NCBI RefSeq assembly: GCF_002162035.1
Contig: NZ_CP021138.1
Span: 1,612,001 to 1,676,000 of the forward strand
Origin: Sulfuriferula sp. AH1
GTDB taxonomy: Bacteria; Pseudomonadota; Gammaproteobacteria; Burkholderiales; Sulfuriferulaceae
Length of the DNA stretch: 64,000 bases
Direction of reading: 5' to 3'
The notes below the pieces were generated by a model that was not told where the DNA came from, made no database searches, and was given only the letters and a program-made list of their open reading frames with translations. The number at the start of each line of letters is the position of its first letter. Positions within the stretch are counted from its first letter, which is position 1. A program made the translations under genes and the position numbers. Positions 36,494 to 45,735 of this stretch are shown here, piece after piece.

Positions 36494-36521
36494 AGTTGAT
36501 AATTTTTTTTGCAGATTATGT

Positions 36522-36548
36522 TAAAGTTTGCAAAGATATTGCCGACAA
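36522..36548 (+). promoter_or_regulatory. Sigma-28 (FliA) promoter for flgMN
   Basis: TAAAGTTT (36522-36529), an 11-base spacer and GCCGACAA (36541-36548) match the sigma-28 consensus TAAAGTTT-N11-GCCGATAA in 15 of 16 positions. It lies between the flgA stop and flgM, about 50 bases before the flgM ATG. FlgM inhibits sigma-28, so this would close a feedback loop. Confidence 0.78.
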
Positions 36549-36597
36549 TTCAGTTGTAGCTCGGATTACCCGAGCGCTCACTAAAGAGATAAACATC

Positions 36598-36909
36598 ATG
36601 AAAGTCAATGACTCTGTTAAAAACATCGCGGGCGTAACCGTAGGGTCGACCACCGCTGGCAAGGCAAAAACGACTGACAAAGCTGCCGGGGCACAACCAA
36701 GCAGCAGCGGTGCAACCGTTACCTTGTCGCCTTTGTCTTCCCAGCTTCAGGCGTTGCAAACGCAAATATCGGGCAGCAGCGCATTTGATGCGAAAAAAGT
36801 GGACGCGATCAAGCTGGCTATCGCCGACGGGCAGTTCCAGGTCAACTCTGAAAAGATCGCCAACGAACTGATTTCGTCAGTCAAGGATTTATTACAAGGC
36901 AGGAAATAG
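36598..36909 (+). CDS. flgM: Anti-sigma-28 factor FlgM
   Basis: FlgM holds sigma-28 inactive until it is exported through the completed hook. The 103-residue product has a disordered, Ala/Lys/Thr/Ser-rich N-terminal half and a C-terminal helical half with FDAKKVDAIKLAIADGQFQVNSEKIANELISSVKDLL, the FlgM family region. ATG 36598 is preceded by AAAGAGATAAAC; the open frame upstream to 36496 runs through the promoter and is rejected. It is followed by flgN after 6 bases. Confidence 0.94.
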   Translation: MKVNDSVKNIAGVTVGSTTAGKAKTTDKAAGAQPSSSGATVTLSPLSSQLQALQTQISGSSAFDAKKVDAIKLAIADGQFQVNSEKIANELISSVKDLLQGRK

Positions 36910-36915
36910 TCGACC

Positions 36916-37389
36916 ATGAGCACTTTTGGCACAAGATTACTGGAGAATCTGGATGAAGAGAATCAGGCCATTCATAATCTGGTGAAACTGATTCAGGACG
37001 AACAAGCTCTGCTGATCGATGCCAATATTGAAGAAATCAAACAAATAGTAGAGCAAAAGGCTCAGCACGTCGCCAAGTTGGCAGAACTATCGAACAAGCG
37101 CCATTTAATTCTAGCCATGGCTGGACATCAACCGGATGAAACCGGCATGCAAACCTGGATACAGCAGAATTCCGCGCACGCCGTCAATGACGCCTGGCAA
37201 GCTCTGCTAGGCCAGGTAAAAGCGGCCAAAGAACTCAACCATACCAATGGATTGCTGATCAATACCCATTTAAGCCGCAATCAGAATACGCTTAATGTAC
37301 TACGCGGGTCAACGAAGACCGGGAACTTCTACGGCCCTGACGGCAAAACCAGTAGCGTAACCAAATCCCGCAGTATCGTCGCAGGATAG
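36916..37389 (+). CDS. flgN: FlgK/FlgL export chaperone FlgN
   Basis: FlgN is the cytoplasmic chaperone that brings FlgK and FlgL to the export gate. The 157-residue helical product has LLENLDEENQAIHNLVKLIQDEQALLIDANIEEIKQIVEQKAQHV, the family N-terminal helices, and a Gly/Ser/Thr-rich tail. The position after flgM is standard. It runs tail to tail with rimO; the 39 bases between contain no clear terminator. Confidence 0.93.
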   Translation: MSTFGTRLLENLDEENQAIHNLVKLIQDEQALLIDANIEEIKQIVEQKAQHVAKLAELSNKRHLILAMAGHQPDETGMQTWIQQNSAHAVNDAWQALLGQVKAAKELNHTNGLLINTHLSRNQNTLNVLRGSTKTGNFYGPDGKTSSVTKSRSIVAG

Positions 37390-37428
37390 CATTTGCCTCC
37401 CGCGATTTTCAGCATATTCGTGCCGAAA

Positions 37429-38742
37429 TCAGACAGCCTCACCCCATAAATCATGTTCGCCGCTATCGATAATTTTAACGGTAGCGAATTCGCCGGGTAC
37501 CAGACCGGCAGCCTCTTCGATAATGACAACACCGTCTATTTCCGGCGCATCGGCATAGCTGCGGCCTATGGCGCCTTCTTCGCTAATTTCGTCAATCAGC
37601 ACCGTGAGCGTCTGGCCGATACGCGCCGCAAGACGATCCGCGCTGATATCCGCTTGCCGCTCCATTAAGCGGGCACGACGCTCTTCCTTGATTTCCTCCG
37701 GGACCTGATCAGGCAAGGCATTGGCCGACGCGCCCTCGACTGCAGAATAGGTAAAGCAGCCCACGCGATCCAGCTCGGCCGCATCGATAAAATCCATAAG
37801 CTGTTCGAAATCCGCTTCGGTCTCACCCGGGAAACCGGTAATAAAGGTACTGCGTATCACCAGCTCGGGACAAATCTCGCGCCATGCGCGTATGCGCGCC
37901 AGGGTGTTTTCGGCTGCAGCCGGACGCTTCATGGCCTTGAGGATGCGGGGGCTGGCATGCTGAAACGGAATGTCCAGATAAGGCAATATCTTGCCTTCCG
38001 CCATCATTGGAACCACCTCATCGACATGCGGGTAAGGATAAACATAATGCAATCGCACCCAGACATCCAGTTCGGATAATGCCGCTGCCAATTCGGTCAT
38101 GCGTGTCTTCAAGGGGCGACCCTGCCAGAATCCGGTACGGTATTTGATATCGACACCGTAAGCGCTGGTATCCTGCGAAATCACCAGCAGCTCTTTGACG
38201 CCGGCCTCTGCCAGACGCTCGGCTTCCTGCATCACCTCGCCTACAGGGCGGCTTGCCAGATCGCCGCGCATGGAAGGGATAATACAAAAACTGCAACGAT
38301 GATTGCAGCCTTCGGATATTTTGAGATAGGCATAATGATCAGGCGTTAAACGTATACCCTGCGGCGGCACCAGATCGAGATAAGGGTCATGCGGTTTCGG
38401 CAAATGCGCATGCACTGCTGCCATTACTTCAGCGGTCGCATGCGGCCCGGTCACCGCCAGCACGCTTGGATGCGCCTGCTGTACCACATTCGACTTTGCG
38501 CCCAGACAGCCGGTAACGATCACTTTGCCGTTCTCGGCCAGCGCCTCACCAATCGCATCAAGCGATTCTTCAACCGCCGCATCGATAAAACCGCAGGTAT
38601 TGACCACCACCAGATCCGCATCCTGATAGTTCGGCGCAATTAAATAGCCTTCTGCCCGCAATTCAGTCAAAATACGTTCGGAGTCTGAAGTTGCCTTTGG
38701 ACAACCCAATGAAACAAAGCCTACTTTTGGAATCATATTCAT
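37429..38742 (-). CDS. rimO: Ribosomal protein S12 methylthiotransferase RimO
   Basis: RimO adds a methylthio group to an aspartate of ribosomal protein S12 using two iron-sulfur clusters. The 437-residue protein has the N-terminal UPF0004 domain with Cys14, Cys50 and Cys79, the radical-SAM motif Cys146-x3-Cys150-x2-Cys153 (GCNHRCSFC), and a C-terminal TRAM domain (about 370-437). The sequence [19 protein letters not shown] identifies RimO rather than MiaB. Start may be the ATG at 38742 or the ATG two codons later. Confidence 0.96.
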   Translation of the reverse strand: MNMIPKVGFVSLGCPKATSDSERILTELRAEGYLIAPNYQDADLVVVNTCGFIDAAVEESLDAIGEALAENGKVIVTGCLGAKSNVVQQAHPSVLAVTGPHATAEVMAAVHAHLPKPHDPYLDLVPPQGIRLTPDHYAYLKISEGCNHRCSFCIIPSMRGDLASRPVGEVMQEAERLAEAGVKELLVISQDTSAYGVDIKYRTGFWQGRPLKTRMTELAAALSELDVWVRLHYVYPYPHVDEVVPMMAEGKILPYLDIPFQHASPRILKAMKRPAAAENTLARIRAWREICPELVIRSTFITGFPGETEADFEQLMDFIDAAELDRVGCFTYSAVEGASANALPDQVPEEIKEERRARLMERQADISADRLAARIGQTLTVLIDEISEEGAIGRSYADAPEIDGVVIIEEAAGLVPGEFATVKIIDSGEHDLWGEAV

Positions 38743-38773
38743 CTAAACAATCTTTCTTTGGCATTAAACCACT

Positions 38774-38962
38774 ATGTACATTATATTTTTTGCGTTTGCC
38801 TACATCTGGATCATGCTTATCGTCACGGCATCCAGCTGGATCAGTAGCGCGATGGTATTTATTTTTGGTGGCACCTTATTGGCGGTGATTTACTATCTGC
38901 TCGACACACCGGGAAGAAAACATCGCCGCATGAAAGCAGAAGAGCAGGAGAATCAGGCATAA
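38774..38962 (+). CDS. Small two-helix membrane protein, function unknown
   Basis: The 62-residue product consists of two hydrophobic helices (about 4-20 and 25-44) and a basic/acidic C-terminal tail (GRKHRRMKAEEQENQA). I do not recognise a named family. The gene is divergent from rimO and overlaps the end of the convergent ZIP transporter gene by 10 bases. The clean helix-helix-charged-tail pattern argues that it is real. Confidence 0.6.
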   Translation: MYIIFFAFAYIWIMLIVTASSWISSAMVFIFGGTLLAVIYYLLDTPGRKHRRMKAEEQENQA

Positions 38963-39735
38963 CCGCGCGCCAGCCATTCGGTCAATGCAATCGATGCGAC
39001 ACCTGCCGCAATCAACGCAGCCTGTTCGATCGTCGCCGCCAGCCCTACCCGTTTATGCAACCCGGGGATCAAATCGGCTACAGCAACGTAAATCATGCTT
39101 GCTGCCGCCAACCCCAGAAACACCGGAATCAAATTCTGCATGGACTGCAATGCAAAATATGCCAGCAATCCGCCCACTAACGTGGCGGCACTCGATAATA
39201 AATTAAATGCCAATGCGCGGGATTTGGTAAATCCGGAATGCAATAGAATCAGGAAATCGCCTACTTCCTGCGGAATTTCATGGGCAATAATTGCCACTGC
39301 GGTAATGATGCCTAACTGCACGTCAGCCAGAAATGCTGCTGCGATCAGTATCCCGTCGACGAAATTATGGAAAGTATCGCCTACCAGTATCATCAAGCCA
39401 CTGCGGCCATGGTCATGGGCATCATGCTCGTGCATCACGCCGTGCGTTTCACAAGTTTCATGATGGCAATGGCGCCACAACACCAGTTTTTCGAGTATGA
39501 AGAACCCGAAAATCCCTGCCAGTACCGTAGCCGCGGTAGTATGCGCGTTACCGGAAACCTCGATTGCATGCGGCAGTATCTCTAAAAACACCGCACCCAG
39601 CAACGCACCTATCGCATAACTCACCAGACCGCCAATCCAGCTCGGCCGGGCCGCAAATGCAAATACAGCCGCAGCGAAGACACTCAACGCTCCGCCGACA
39701 AAACTACTTACAACAACCCAGGCAAGTACAGACAT
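38953..39735 (-). CDS. ZIP-family divalent metal transporter
   Basis: The 260-residue product is an integral membrane protein with about eight helices. The signature HEIPQEVGDFLILLHSG in helix 5 and HNFVDGILIAAAF in helix 4 give the ZIP metal-site residues (His, Asn, Asp, His, Glu). A cytoplasmic loop between helices 3 and 4 is His-rich (HCHHETCETHGVMHEHDAHDHG, at about 88-112), as is common in ZIP proteins for Zn2+ binding. Substrate is probably zinc or another divalent cation. There is no regulator next to it. Confidence 0.92.
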   Translation of the reverse strand: MSVLAWVVVSSFVGGALSVFAAAVFAFAARPSWIGGLVSYAIGALLGAVFLEILPHAIEVSGNAHTTAATVLAGIFGFFILEKLVLWRHCHHETCETHGVMHEHDAHDHGRSGLMILVGDTFHNFVDGILIAAAFLADVQLGIITAVAIIAHEIPQEVGDFLILLHSGFTKSRALAFNLLSSAATLVGGLLAYFALQSMQNLIPVFLGLAAASMIYVAVADLIPGLHKRVGLAATIEQAALIAAGVASIALTEWLARGYA

Positions 39736-39819
39736 GAACGGCCAACTCTAAATCGAAAGCATGATTATACGCTACCCTGCGCGCTAGCGTGCCAACCCCT
39801 CAGGCAGGCACCGAACAGA

Positions 39820-40554
39820 CTAACGCCCCGCAATCCAGATCAGACTGCCCATACGCCCTGTCATGCCATCGCGCCGATACGAATAAAACCGCGCCGCATC
39901 ACTGTAGGTACAGAGATCGCCGCCATAAACCCGGGTCACGCCGATACGTTCAAGACGCAATCTGGCAAGCTGGTATATATCCGCCATCCATTTACCCGCC
40001 TTCCCCGCACGAAACGCACTGGCGGCCTGCGGCAGATCATCAACGAACGCCTGCCTCACTTCACTACCCACTTCAAATGCGGCAGGACCTATCGCCGGCC
40101 CGAACCACGCCATGATCCGTGCAGGCGGATGCGCCATGACCTCGACCGTCTGTTCCAGCACGCCTGCCGCCAACCCGCGCCATCCGGCATGTGCGGCTCC
40201 AACGACACTTCCGTCCGTGGCGCAAAAAAGTACCGGCAGACAATCGGCTGTCAGCACTGCACATATCGTATTCACTTGCGTGGCTACCGCCGCGTCGGCT
40301 TCCACCTGCTCTTTCAATTGATCGGCGTATGCGACCGCAGTACCATGCAGCTGCTTTAACCAGTGCGGCTCGCTCGGCAATGCTTCCCGTACCAGAGTGC
40401 GGTTCTGGGCGACATCAACCCAGCTGTCACCTACATGATCCCCCAGATTCAGCCCATGATATATTCCCTGGCTTACGCCTTTTTCGCGCGTAGTCACCAG
40501 CGTTTTAACTTTTTCCGGCGCCGGCCAGTCGGGAGTGATCAGATTTAAATTCAT
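39820..40554 (-). CDS. pgeF: Laccase-domain purine nucleoside phosphorylase PgeF/YfiH
   Basis: The 244-residue product is a multicopper-oxidase-like (DUF152) protein. Family members act as purine nucleoside phosphorylase or adenosine deaminase, and the E. coli protein edits peptidoglycan precursors. The metal-site residues lie in VLTADCLPVLFC and VGAAHAGWRGLAAGV, and GPAIGPAAFEVG is also conserved. I prefer ATG 40554 to the TTG at 40563. It is commonly found next to rluD, as here (45 bases apart). Confidence 0.92.
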   Translation of the reverse strand: MNLNLITPDWPAPEKVKTLVTTREKGVSQGIYHGLNLGDHVGDSWVDVAQNRTLVREALPSEPHWLKQLHGTAVAYADQLKEQVEADAAVATQVNTICAVLTADCLPVLFCATDGSVVGAAHAGWRGLAAGVLEQTVEVMAHPPARIMAWFGPAIGPAAFEVGSEVRQAFVDDLPQAASAFRAGKAGKWMADIYQLARLRLERIGVTRVYGGDLCTYSDAARFYSYRRDGMTGRMGSLIWIAGR

Positions 40555-40598
40555 GCGATTCAATCAATTGAAAATAATGCGGTTTTGGTAAAAAATCA

Positions 40599-41573
40599 TC
40601 AATCCGATGTTGCCGTCAGACATTCAATCAGCCGGGAAAAATCATCCGGCGGCTCGGCTTGCCATGTCATCATTTCACCGGTGGCCGGATGGATCAAGCC
40701 CAGCTGTGTGGCATGCAGCGCCTGACGCTGAAAATCCCGTGCGCACTGGATATCATTCGCTCTGCTGCGATTGTAAACGCTGTCACCCACTAACGGATAA
40801 CCGATCGACTGCATATGCACCCGGATCTGATGGGTACGTCCGGTTTCCAGCGCGCAACGCACCAAAGTATGTCTGGCGAAACGTGTCACCACACTATAGT
40901 GGGTAACCGCCTCGCGGCCATTGCTCACCACGGCCATCTTGGTGCGCTGGCTCGGATGACGGCCGATAGGCGCATCCACACGCCCATTCTGGGCAATGAC
41001 CCCATGCGTTACTGCAAGATATTCGCGTTTCACAGTACGCGCCTGCAATTGGCGAACCAGATGAGTTTGCGCAATCAGGGTTTTGGCCACCACCATCAGG
41101 CCGCTCGTATCTTTGTCCAGCCTGTGCACGATGCCGGCGCGTGGTATGTGCGTTAATTCCGGTACATGATAAAGTAGCGCATTCAATAATGTACCTTGCC
41201 AGTTGCCGCTACCTGGATGCACGACCAATCCTGCAGGTTTGTTGATGATGAGGATGCTATCATCCTCATAAACGATATCCAGTGCGATGTCTTCGGCAAC
41301 GGCCGGCAGCTCGGCAGGATGGGGTTCCGGATGGAGAGCGACTGTTTCGCCTCCCCATACCTTATCCTTGGGAGTAAGGACGCGACCGTTGACGAGCACT
41401 AATGACTGCCTGATCCAGTCCTGAATACGGCTGCGTGAATATTCGGGCATTAATGCGGCCAGTGCGCTATCGAGTCGGGAGCCAGCGCTGGAAAATGGAA
41501 TTTCCAGTTCGATAACGCTGCTGGCTGTTGGCTTTAATGTATAATCTATTAACTGTTTTTCGGATGATGTCAT
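40599..41573 (-). CDS. rluD: 23S rRNA pseudouridine synthase RluD
   Basis: RluD makes pseudouridines in helix 69 of 23S rRNA. The 324-residue protein has an N-terminal S4 domain (about 28-90; RLDSALAALMPEYSRSRIQDWI) and the catalytic domain with HRLDKDTSGLM at 150-160, whose Asp153 is the expected nucleophile. The ATG at 41571-41573 shares the palindrome CATG with the bamD start on the other strand. No later start codon lies before the S4 domain, so this is either the start or lies inside bamD. Confidence 0.94.
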   Translation of the reverse strand: MTSSEKQLIDYTLKPTASSVIELEIPFSSAGSRLDSALAALMPEYSRSRIQDWIRQSLVLVNGRVLTPKDKVWGGETVALHPEPHPAELPAVAEDIALDIVYEDDSILIINKPAGLVVHPGSGNWQGTLLNALLYHVPELTHIPRAGIVHRLDKDTSGLMVVAKTLIAQTHLVRQLQARTVKREYLAVTHGVIAQNGRVDAPIGRHPSQRTKMAVVSNGREAVTHYSVVTRFARHTLVRCALETGRTHQIRVHMQSIGYPLVGDSVYNRSRANDIQCARDFQRQALHATQLGLIHPATGEMMTWQAEPPDDFSRLIECLTATSD

Positions 41574-42363
41574 GAAACGAAGTTTACTTGTTTTACTGCT
41601 AATTGGGTTGGTTGGTTGTGGCAGCACGCCCACCACCAATGACGAAACCAAAAATTGGTCAGCTCAAAAGATTTACGCCGAAGCCAAAGATATGCTCAAT
41701 TCGGGTAGTTATGATAAATCCATCAAATTATTCGAAACCCTGGAAGCGCGTTATCCCTACGGGCGTTATGCTCAACAGGCGCAACTCGAGGTGGCTTACG
41801 CATATTATAAAGACAATGAACCCGTCTCGGCAGTTGCCGCATGCGACCGCTTCATCAAATTGCATCCGAATCATCCCAATGTCGATTACGCCTACTATCT
41901 CAAGGGGCTGGCGAACTTTACCGAAGACCAAAGCCTGTTCGCTCGCATAGCAGATCAGGATATGACCGAACGCGACCCTCGTTCTGCGAATAGCTCGTTT
42001 GAGTCATTTCGAGAATTGTCTACTCGTTTTCCTAACAGCAAATACACCCCGGATGCCATTGCGCGAATGAAGTATCTGGTAGACGCGCTTGCCTGGCATG
42101 AAGTTCACGTCGCGCAATATTATTACAAGCGCGGCGCCTACATTGCTGCAGTCAATCGTGCTCAATATGCGTTGGTACATTATCCACAAGCCCCTGCCAA
42201 TGAACTCGGGCTGGCGATAATGGTTCGCGCTTATGACGCAATGGGCACCAACGATCTGCGCGATGACGCATTACGCGTGTTGCAAAAGAACTTTCCTGCC
42301 AGCAAATATGTCAATGGCAACTTCGATCGCAAGAAACCATGGTGGAGATTCTGGGAATTATAA
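41572..42363 (+). CDS. bamD: Outer membrane assembly lipoprotein BamD
   Basis: BamD is the essential lipoprotein of the BAM complex that inserts outer-membrane proteins. The 263-residue precursor has a lipoprotein signal with lipobox LVGC (Cys16) and TPR-like helical repeats (about 30-240) with the family sequence LFETLEARYPYGRYAQQAQLEVAYAYYKDNE and AACDRFIKLHPNHPNVDYAYYLKGL. Its start overlaps the rluD start codon head to head. Confidence 0.96.
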   Translation: MKRSLLVLLLIGLVGCGSTPTTNDETKNWSAQKIYAEAKDMLNSGSYDKSIKLFETLEARYPYGRYAQQAQLEVAYAYYKDNEPVSAVAACDRFIKLHPNHPNVDYAYYLKGLANFTEDQSLFARIADQDMTERDPRSANSSFESFRELSTRFPNSKYTPDAIARMKYLVDALAWHEVHVAQYYYKRGAYIAAVNRAQYALVHYPQAPANELGLAIMVRAYDAMGTNDLRDDALRVLQKNFPASKYVNGNFDRKKPWWRFWEL

Positions 42364-42369
42364 ATTAAT

Positions 42370-43038
42370 ATGAAACTGGTTTTATTTGATTTGGACAACA
42401 CGCTGCTGGCAGGCGATTCTGACTATGAATGGGGCCAGTTTCTCATCGAACGCGGCATTGTTGATCGTGATTTGCATGAAGCCCGGAACCTCGAATTCTA
42501 CCGGCAGTACAAAGCAGGCACATTGAACATCCACGAGTTTCTTGACTTCCAGCTGCGGCCGTTAGCCCGGCTAGCCCGCGCCGAACTGGATGCCTTGCAC
42601 GCTGAATTCATGCAGCAGAAAATCCAGCCCATGATCACCCCGGTCGCCCGCAATCTGGTGAATCGGGCATTGGACGAGGCCGCGCTGGTTGCACTTATCA
42701 CTGCGACCAACAGCTTTGTCACCGCGCCGATCGCGCGCGCATTCGACATTCCCCACCTGATCGCCACCGAACCCGAACAGATTAACGGCGAATTTACCGG
42801 TAAAGTCAGCGGCACCCCAAGTTTCCGCGAAGGTAAAGTCACGCGTTTACATGAATGGCTGGCCAGTCAGAACAAACAGCTCAACGATTTCGATGAAAGC
42901 TGGTTTTACAGTGACTCATTAAACGACTTGCCACTGCTGGAACTCGTCAGCCACCCAGTTGCCGTGGATGCTGACCCTACCCTGCACGCTCACGCTCAAG
43001 CCCACGGTTGGCCCAGCATCAGCCTGCGCAATCATTGA
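42370..43038 (+). CDS. HAD-superfamily subfamily IB phosphatase
   Basis: The 222-residue product has HAD motif I (FDLDNTLLAGDSDYEW), motif II around ITATNSF, motif III Lys (EGKVTRL) and motif IV DSLNDLPLLELV, with the helical cap of the SerB-like IB group. It is likely a phosphomonoesterase. The exact substrate is unknown. It lies 6 bases after bamD and probably shares its transcript. Confidence 0.9.
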   Translation: MKLVLFDLDNTLLAGDSDYEWGQFLIERGIVDRDLHEARNLEFYRQYKAGTLNIHEFLDFQLRPLARLARAELDALHAEFMQQKIQPMITPVARNLVNRALDEAALVALITATNSFVTAPIARAFDIPHLIATEPEQINGEFTGKVSGTPSFREGKVTRLHEWLASQNKQLNDFDESWFYSDSLNDLPLLELVSHPVAVDADPTLHAHAQAHGWPSISLRNH

Positions 43039-43086
43039 CCAACATGCCCACTTTGCCAAGCGCGTCACAAGACACGCGTTCACCAC

Positions 43087-44439
43087 ATGATTAAACGCTT
43101 CATCCGACGCATTTTGGGTAACAAACCTCAAGCAACCAAAAAACCCCGCTTACAACGTTTACCCGTTAGCCAGCACGGTTTGACACGAACGCAAATATTA
43201 CCTTGCGCGCTAAAAGTCACCGATACGCTGCAACAAGCCGGATTCAGCGCTTTTGTTGTCGGCGGTGCGGTTCGCGATCTGCTGCTGGGTAAAACGCCCA
43301 AGGATTTTGACGTTGCCACCAACGCGACCCCGGAACAGATACATAACTTATTCCGGCGTTCCCGCATTATCGGGCGCAGATTCCGTCTGGTACATGTCAT
43401 GTGTGGCGGCGACACCATAGAAGTATCGACTTTCCGTGCCAGCGCAATGACTGAAGATGACACCAGCCACGTTACCGATGATAACGGGCGTATCGTGCGC
43501 GATAACGTTTTCGGTGATCAGGAGAGCGATGCCGAGCGCCGCGACTTTACCATCAACGCACTGTATTACGATCCAAACACTGAAGAAATCTGGGATTACC
43601 GGGGCGGGGTAGCCGATATTAAACGCAAGACTTTGCGCATCATCGGCGATCCCGCCACCCGCTATCGCGAAGATCCGGTACGCATGCTGCGAGCCGCGCG
43701 ATTCGCGGCCAAACTCGATTTCCATATTGACGAAACCACGCGTGCGCCGATTGCCGAATTAGCCGAACTCCTGAGTAATGTACCGCCTTCGCGCTTATTC
43801 GACGAAATGCTGAAGCTGCTGCTGTCAGGTCATGCTTTGCGCGCTGTGCATCAGCTACGGGCTGAAGGTTTGCATCAGGGCATGCTGCCGATGCTGGACA
43901 GCATATTGGAACAGGACGCAGGCAAGCGTTTTATCACCGCCGCATTGCACAACACCGACCAGCGTTTGCAAGCCGGCAAATCGGTATCCCCTGCATTCCT
44001 ATTTGCCAGCCTGCTCTGGCACGAGCTGCAAGTTCATTACCAGACACGCCTGGATGCGGGCGAGACAGCCGCACCTGCGTTATTCGCGGCCATGGACGAT
44101 ACACTCGACCATCAGCGTGCGCGGCTGGCCGTGCCCCGCCGCCTGGACGGCATGATGAAGGAAATCTGGAGCTTACAATCGCGCTTTGAACAGCGTTCGG
44201 GCAGTCGCCCTTACCGGCTGCTAAGCCACCCCCGCTTCCGTGCCGGTTATGATTTCCTGTTATTGCGGGCAGAGAGCGGTGAAATAGAGCAAACCCTCGC
44301 CGACTGGTGGACAGCTTTCCAGGACGCAGATGAAGCTCAACGAGCCGACATGCTTGTCAAGGAACCGGCCGCCGCCAAATCGAAACGCCGCAGACGTCCA
44401 AAAAAACCCATATCAACACCCCAGCTTATCAATGACTAA
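43087..44439 (+). CDS. pcnB: Poly(A) polymerase I PcnB
   Basis: PcnB adds poly(A) tails to RNA 3' ends and marks them for decay. The 450-residue protein has the class II nucleotidyltransferase head (about 50-190) with VVGGAVRDLLLGKTPKDFDVATNATPEQI, the metal-binding Asp pair in DFDVAT and the RRDFTINALYYDP motif, then a helical RNA-binding region and a very basic tail (KSKRRRRPKKP). The tail, length and absence of an HD domain support PcnB rather than a CCA-adding enzyme. It overlaps folK by 8 bases. Confidence 0.95.
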   Translation: MIKRFIRRILGNKPQATKKPRLQRLPVSQHGLTRTQILPCALKVTDTLQQAGFSAFVVGGAVRDLLLGKTPKDFDVATNATPEQIHNLFRRSRIIGRRFRLVHVMCGGDTIEVSTFRASAMTEDDTSHVTDDNGRIVRDNVFGDQESDAERRDFTINALYYDPNTEEIWDYRGGVADIKRKTLRIIGDPATRYREDPVRMLRAARFAAKLDFHIDETTRAPIAELAELLSNVPPSRLFDEMLKLLLSGHALRAVHQLRAEGLHQGMLPMLDSILEQDAGKRFITAALHNTDQRLQAGKSVSPAFLFASLLWHELQVHYQTRLDAGETAAPALFAAMDDTLDHQRARLAVPRRLDGMMKEIWSLQSRFEQRSGSRPYRLLSHPRFRAGYDFLLLRAESGEIEQTLADWWTAFQDADEAQRADMLVKEPAAAKSKRRRRPKKPISTPQLIND

Positions 44440-44947
44440 CACTGCCACCCCTGCGCATGCATTTGTCGCAATCGGTAGCAATCTGGCAGATCCGGCGCAG
44501 CAAGCATTACACGCCTTTAGTGCCATTGCCGCATTACCGCATACCCGTCTTTGTTCCCGGTCATCGCTCTACCTGACAGCGCCCGTCGGCTATGCCGACC
44601 AGCCTGATTTCATAAACGCCGTTGCGCACATCCAGACTTCGCTCACCCCGCATCAACTGCTCAACGCACTGCTGGAAATAGAGCTGCTGTTCGGACGTGA
44701 GCGAACTTTCCGCAATGCGCCGCGCGTCATTGATCTGGACTTGTTGTTATATAATGAGTTACAACAGCATGATACGGGCCTGACTCTGCCTCATCCACGA
44801 ATGCACGAGCGCGCATTTGTCCTGGCGCCACTCGTCGAAATCGCGCCGGACATTGCTATTCCGGGACATGGGCGAGCGGCCGACTGCTTGCACGCGACCC
44901 ACGATCAGGACTTGCAACGGGTTGACGACGGCTGGCAGCGACACTAA
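44432..44947 (+). CDS. folK: 2-amino-4-hydroxy-6-hydroxymethyldihydropteridine pyrophosphokinase FolK
   Basis: FolK transfers pyrophosphate from ATP to the pterin in folate synthesis. The 171-residue product shows FVAIGSNL, LYLTAPVGYADQPDFINAVAHIQT, LLNALLEIELLFGRER and RVIDLDLLLY with the metal-binding Asp pair, then LPHPRMHERAFVLAPL. The ATG at 44432 overlaps the pcnB stop; the open frame upstream to 44330 lies in pcnB and is rejected. Confidence 0.96.
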   Translation: MTNTATPAHAFVAIGSNLADPAQQALHAFSAIAALPHTRLCSRSSLYLTAPVGYADQPDFINAVAHIQTSLTPHQLLNALLEIELLFGRERTFRNAPRVIDLDLLLYNELQQHDTGLTLPHPRMHERAFVLAPLVEIAPDIAIPGHGRAADCLHATHDQDLQRVDDGWQRH

Positions 44948-45028
44948 CCCGATACAGAAAATGATGCAGGATTTGCCCTGCCATATTTCAATAAATATGC
45001 ACATAACGGCAAACACCCTAACCCGGTA

Positions 45029-45048
45029 AAACCCTTCTGTGAGGGTTT
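45029..45048. other. Small hairpin between folK and the deoxynucleoside kinase gene
   Basis: AAACCCT (45029-45035) and AGGGTTT (45042-45048) are perfectly complementary around a 6-base loop. No T-run follows, so it is not a normal intrinsic terminator. It may slow or stabilise the transcript in the 134-base gap. Confidence 0.35.
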
Positions 45049-45081
45049 CACGAATTCGACCATGATCGTTTCCATAACAAT

Positions 45082-45726
45082 ATGAACATACTCGACAAGT
45101 CTCCCTATATTGCAATAGAAGGACCGATTGGCGCAGGCAAAACCAGCCTGGCCAAACGCCTTGCCGCTCACCTCAATGCGGAGTTATTGCTCGAAAACGC
45201 TGGTGAGAACCCGTTCATGGCGCGCTTTTACCAGGATCCGAAACGCCATGCGCTAGCAACCCAATTATTCTTTCTGTTTCAACGCAGTGGCCAGGTCAAC
45301 ACATTGCAGCAGAATGACCTGTTCCACAACGCCATAGTCGGCGATTTCCTATTGGATAAAGACCCATTGTTCGCCGAGCTCAATCTGGATGATGACGAAT
45401 TCCGGTTGTATCAGACAATTTACAAAGAACTGCAACCGCAAGCGCCGGTCCCGGACCTGGTCATTTATCTGCAAGCCAAACCAAGCGTATTATTAACGCG
45501 CGTGCATAAACGCGGCATCGACTATGAGCACAATATCAGCATCCATTATCTGGAACGTTTGACGGACAGCTACACGCGATATTTTTATCGTTACGAAGCC
45601 GCCCCGCTGTTGATCGTCAATTGCGAACATTTCAATTTCGTGGACAATGACGAACACTTTGCCTTATTAATGCAGAAAATCACCTCCATGCGCAGTCCGC
45701 GCGAGTTTCTCAATCAGGCGATGTAA
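45082..45726 (+). CDS. Deoxynucleoside kinase
   Basis: The 214-residue product is a dNK-family kinase with P-loop EGPIGAGKTSLAKRL (about 13-27), the ENPFMARFYQDPKRHALATQLFFLFQR segment that holds the substrate, the DLVIYLQAKPSVLLTRVHKRG strand and LID, and a short C-terminal helix. It phosphorylates deoxynucleosides, probably deoxyadenosine or deoxyguanosine, with ATP. This gene is often found between folK and panB in betaproteobacteria, as here. It precedes panB by 9 bases. Confidence 0.92.
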   Translation: MNILDKSPYIAIEGPIGAGKTSLAKRLAAHLNAELLLENAGENPFMARFYQDPKRHALATQLFFLFQRSGQVNTLQQNDLFHNAIVGDFLLDKDPLFAELNLDDDEFRLYQTIYKELQPQAPVPDLVIYLQAKPSVLLTRVHKRGIDYEHNISIHYLERLTDSYTRYFYRYEAAPLLIVNCEHFNFVDNDEHFALLMQKITSMRSPREFLNQAM

Positions 45727-45735
45727 GGGATAAAT

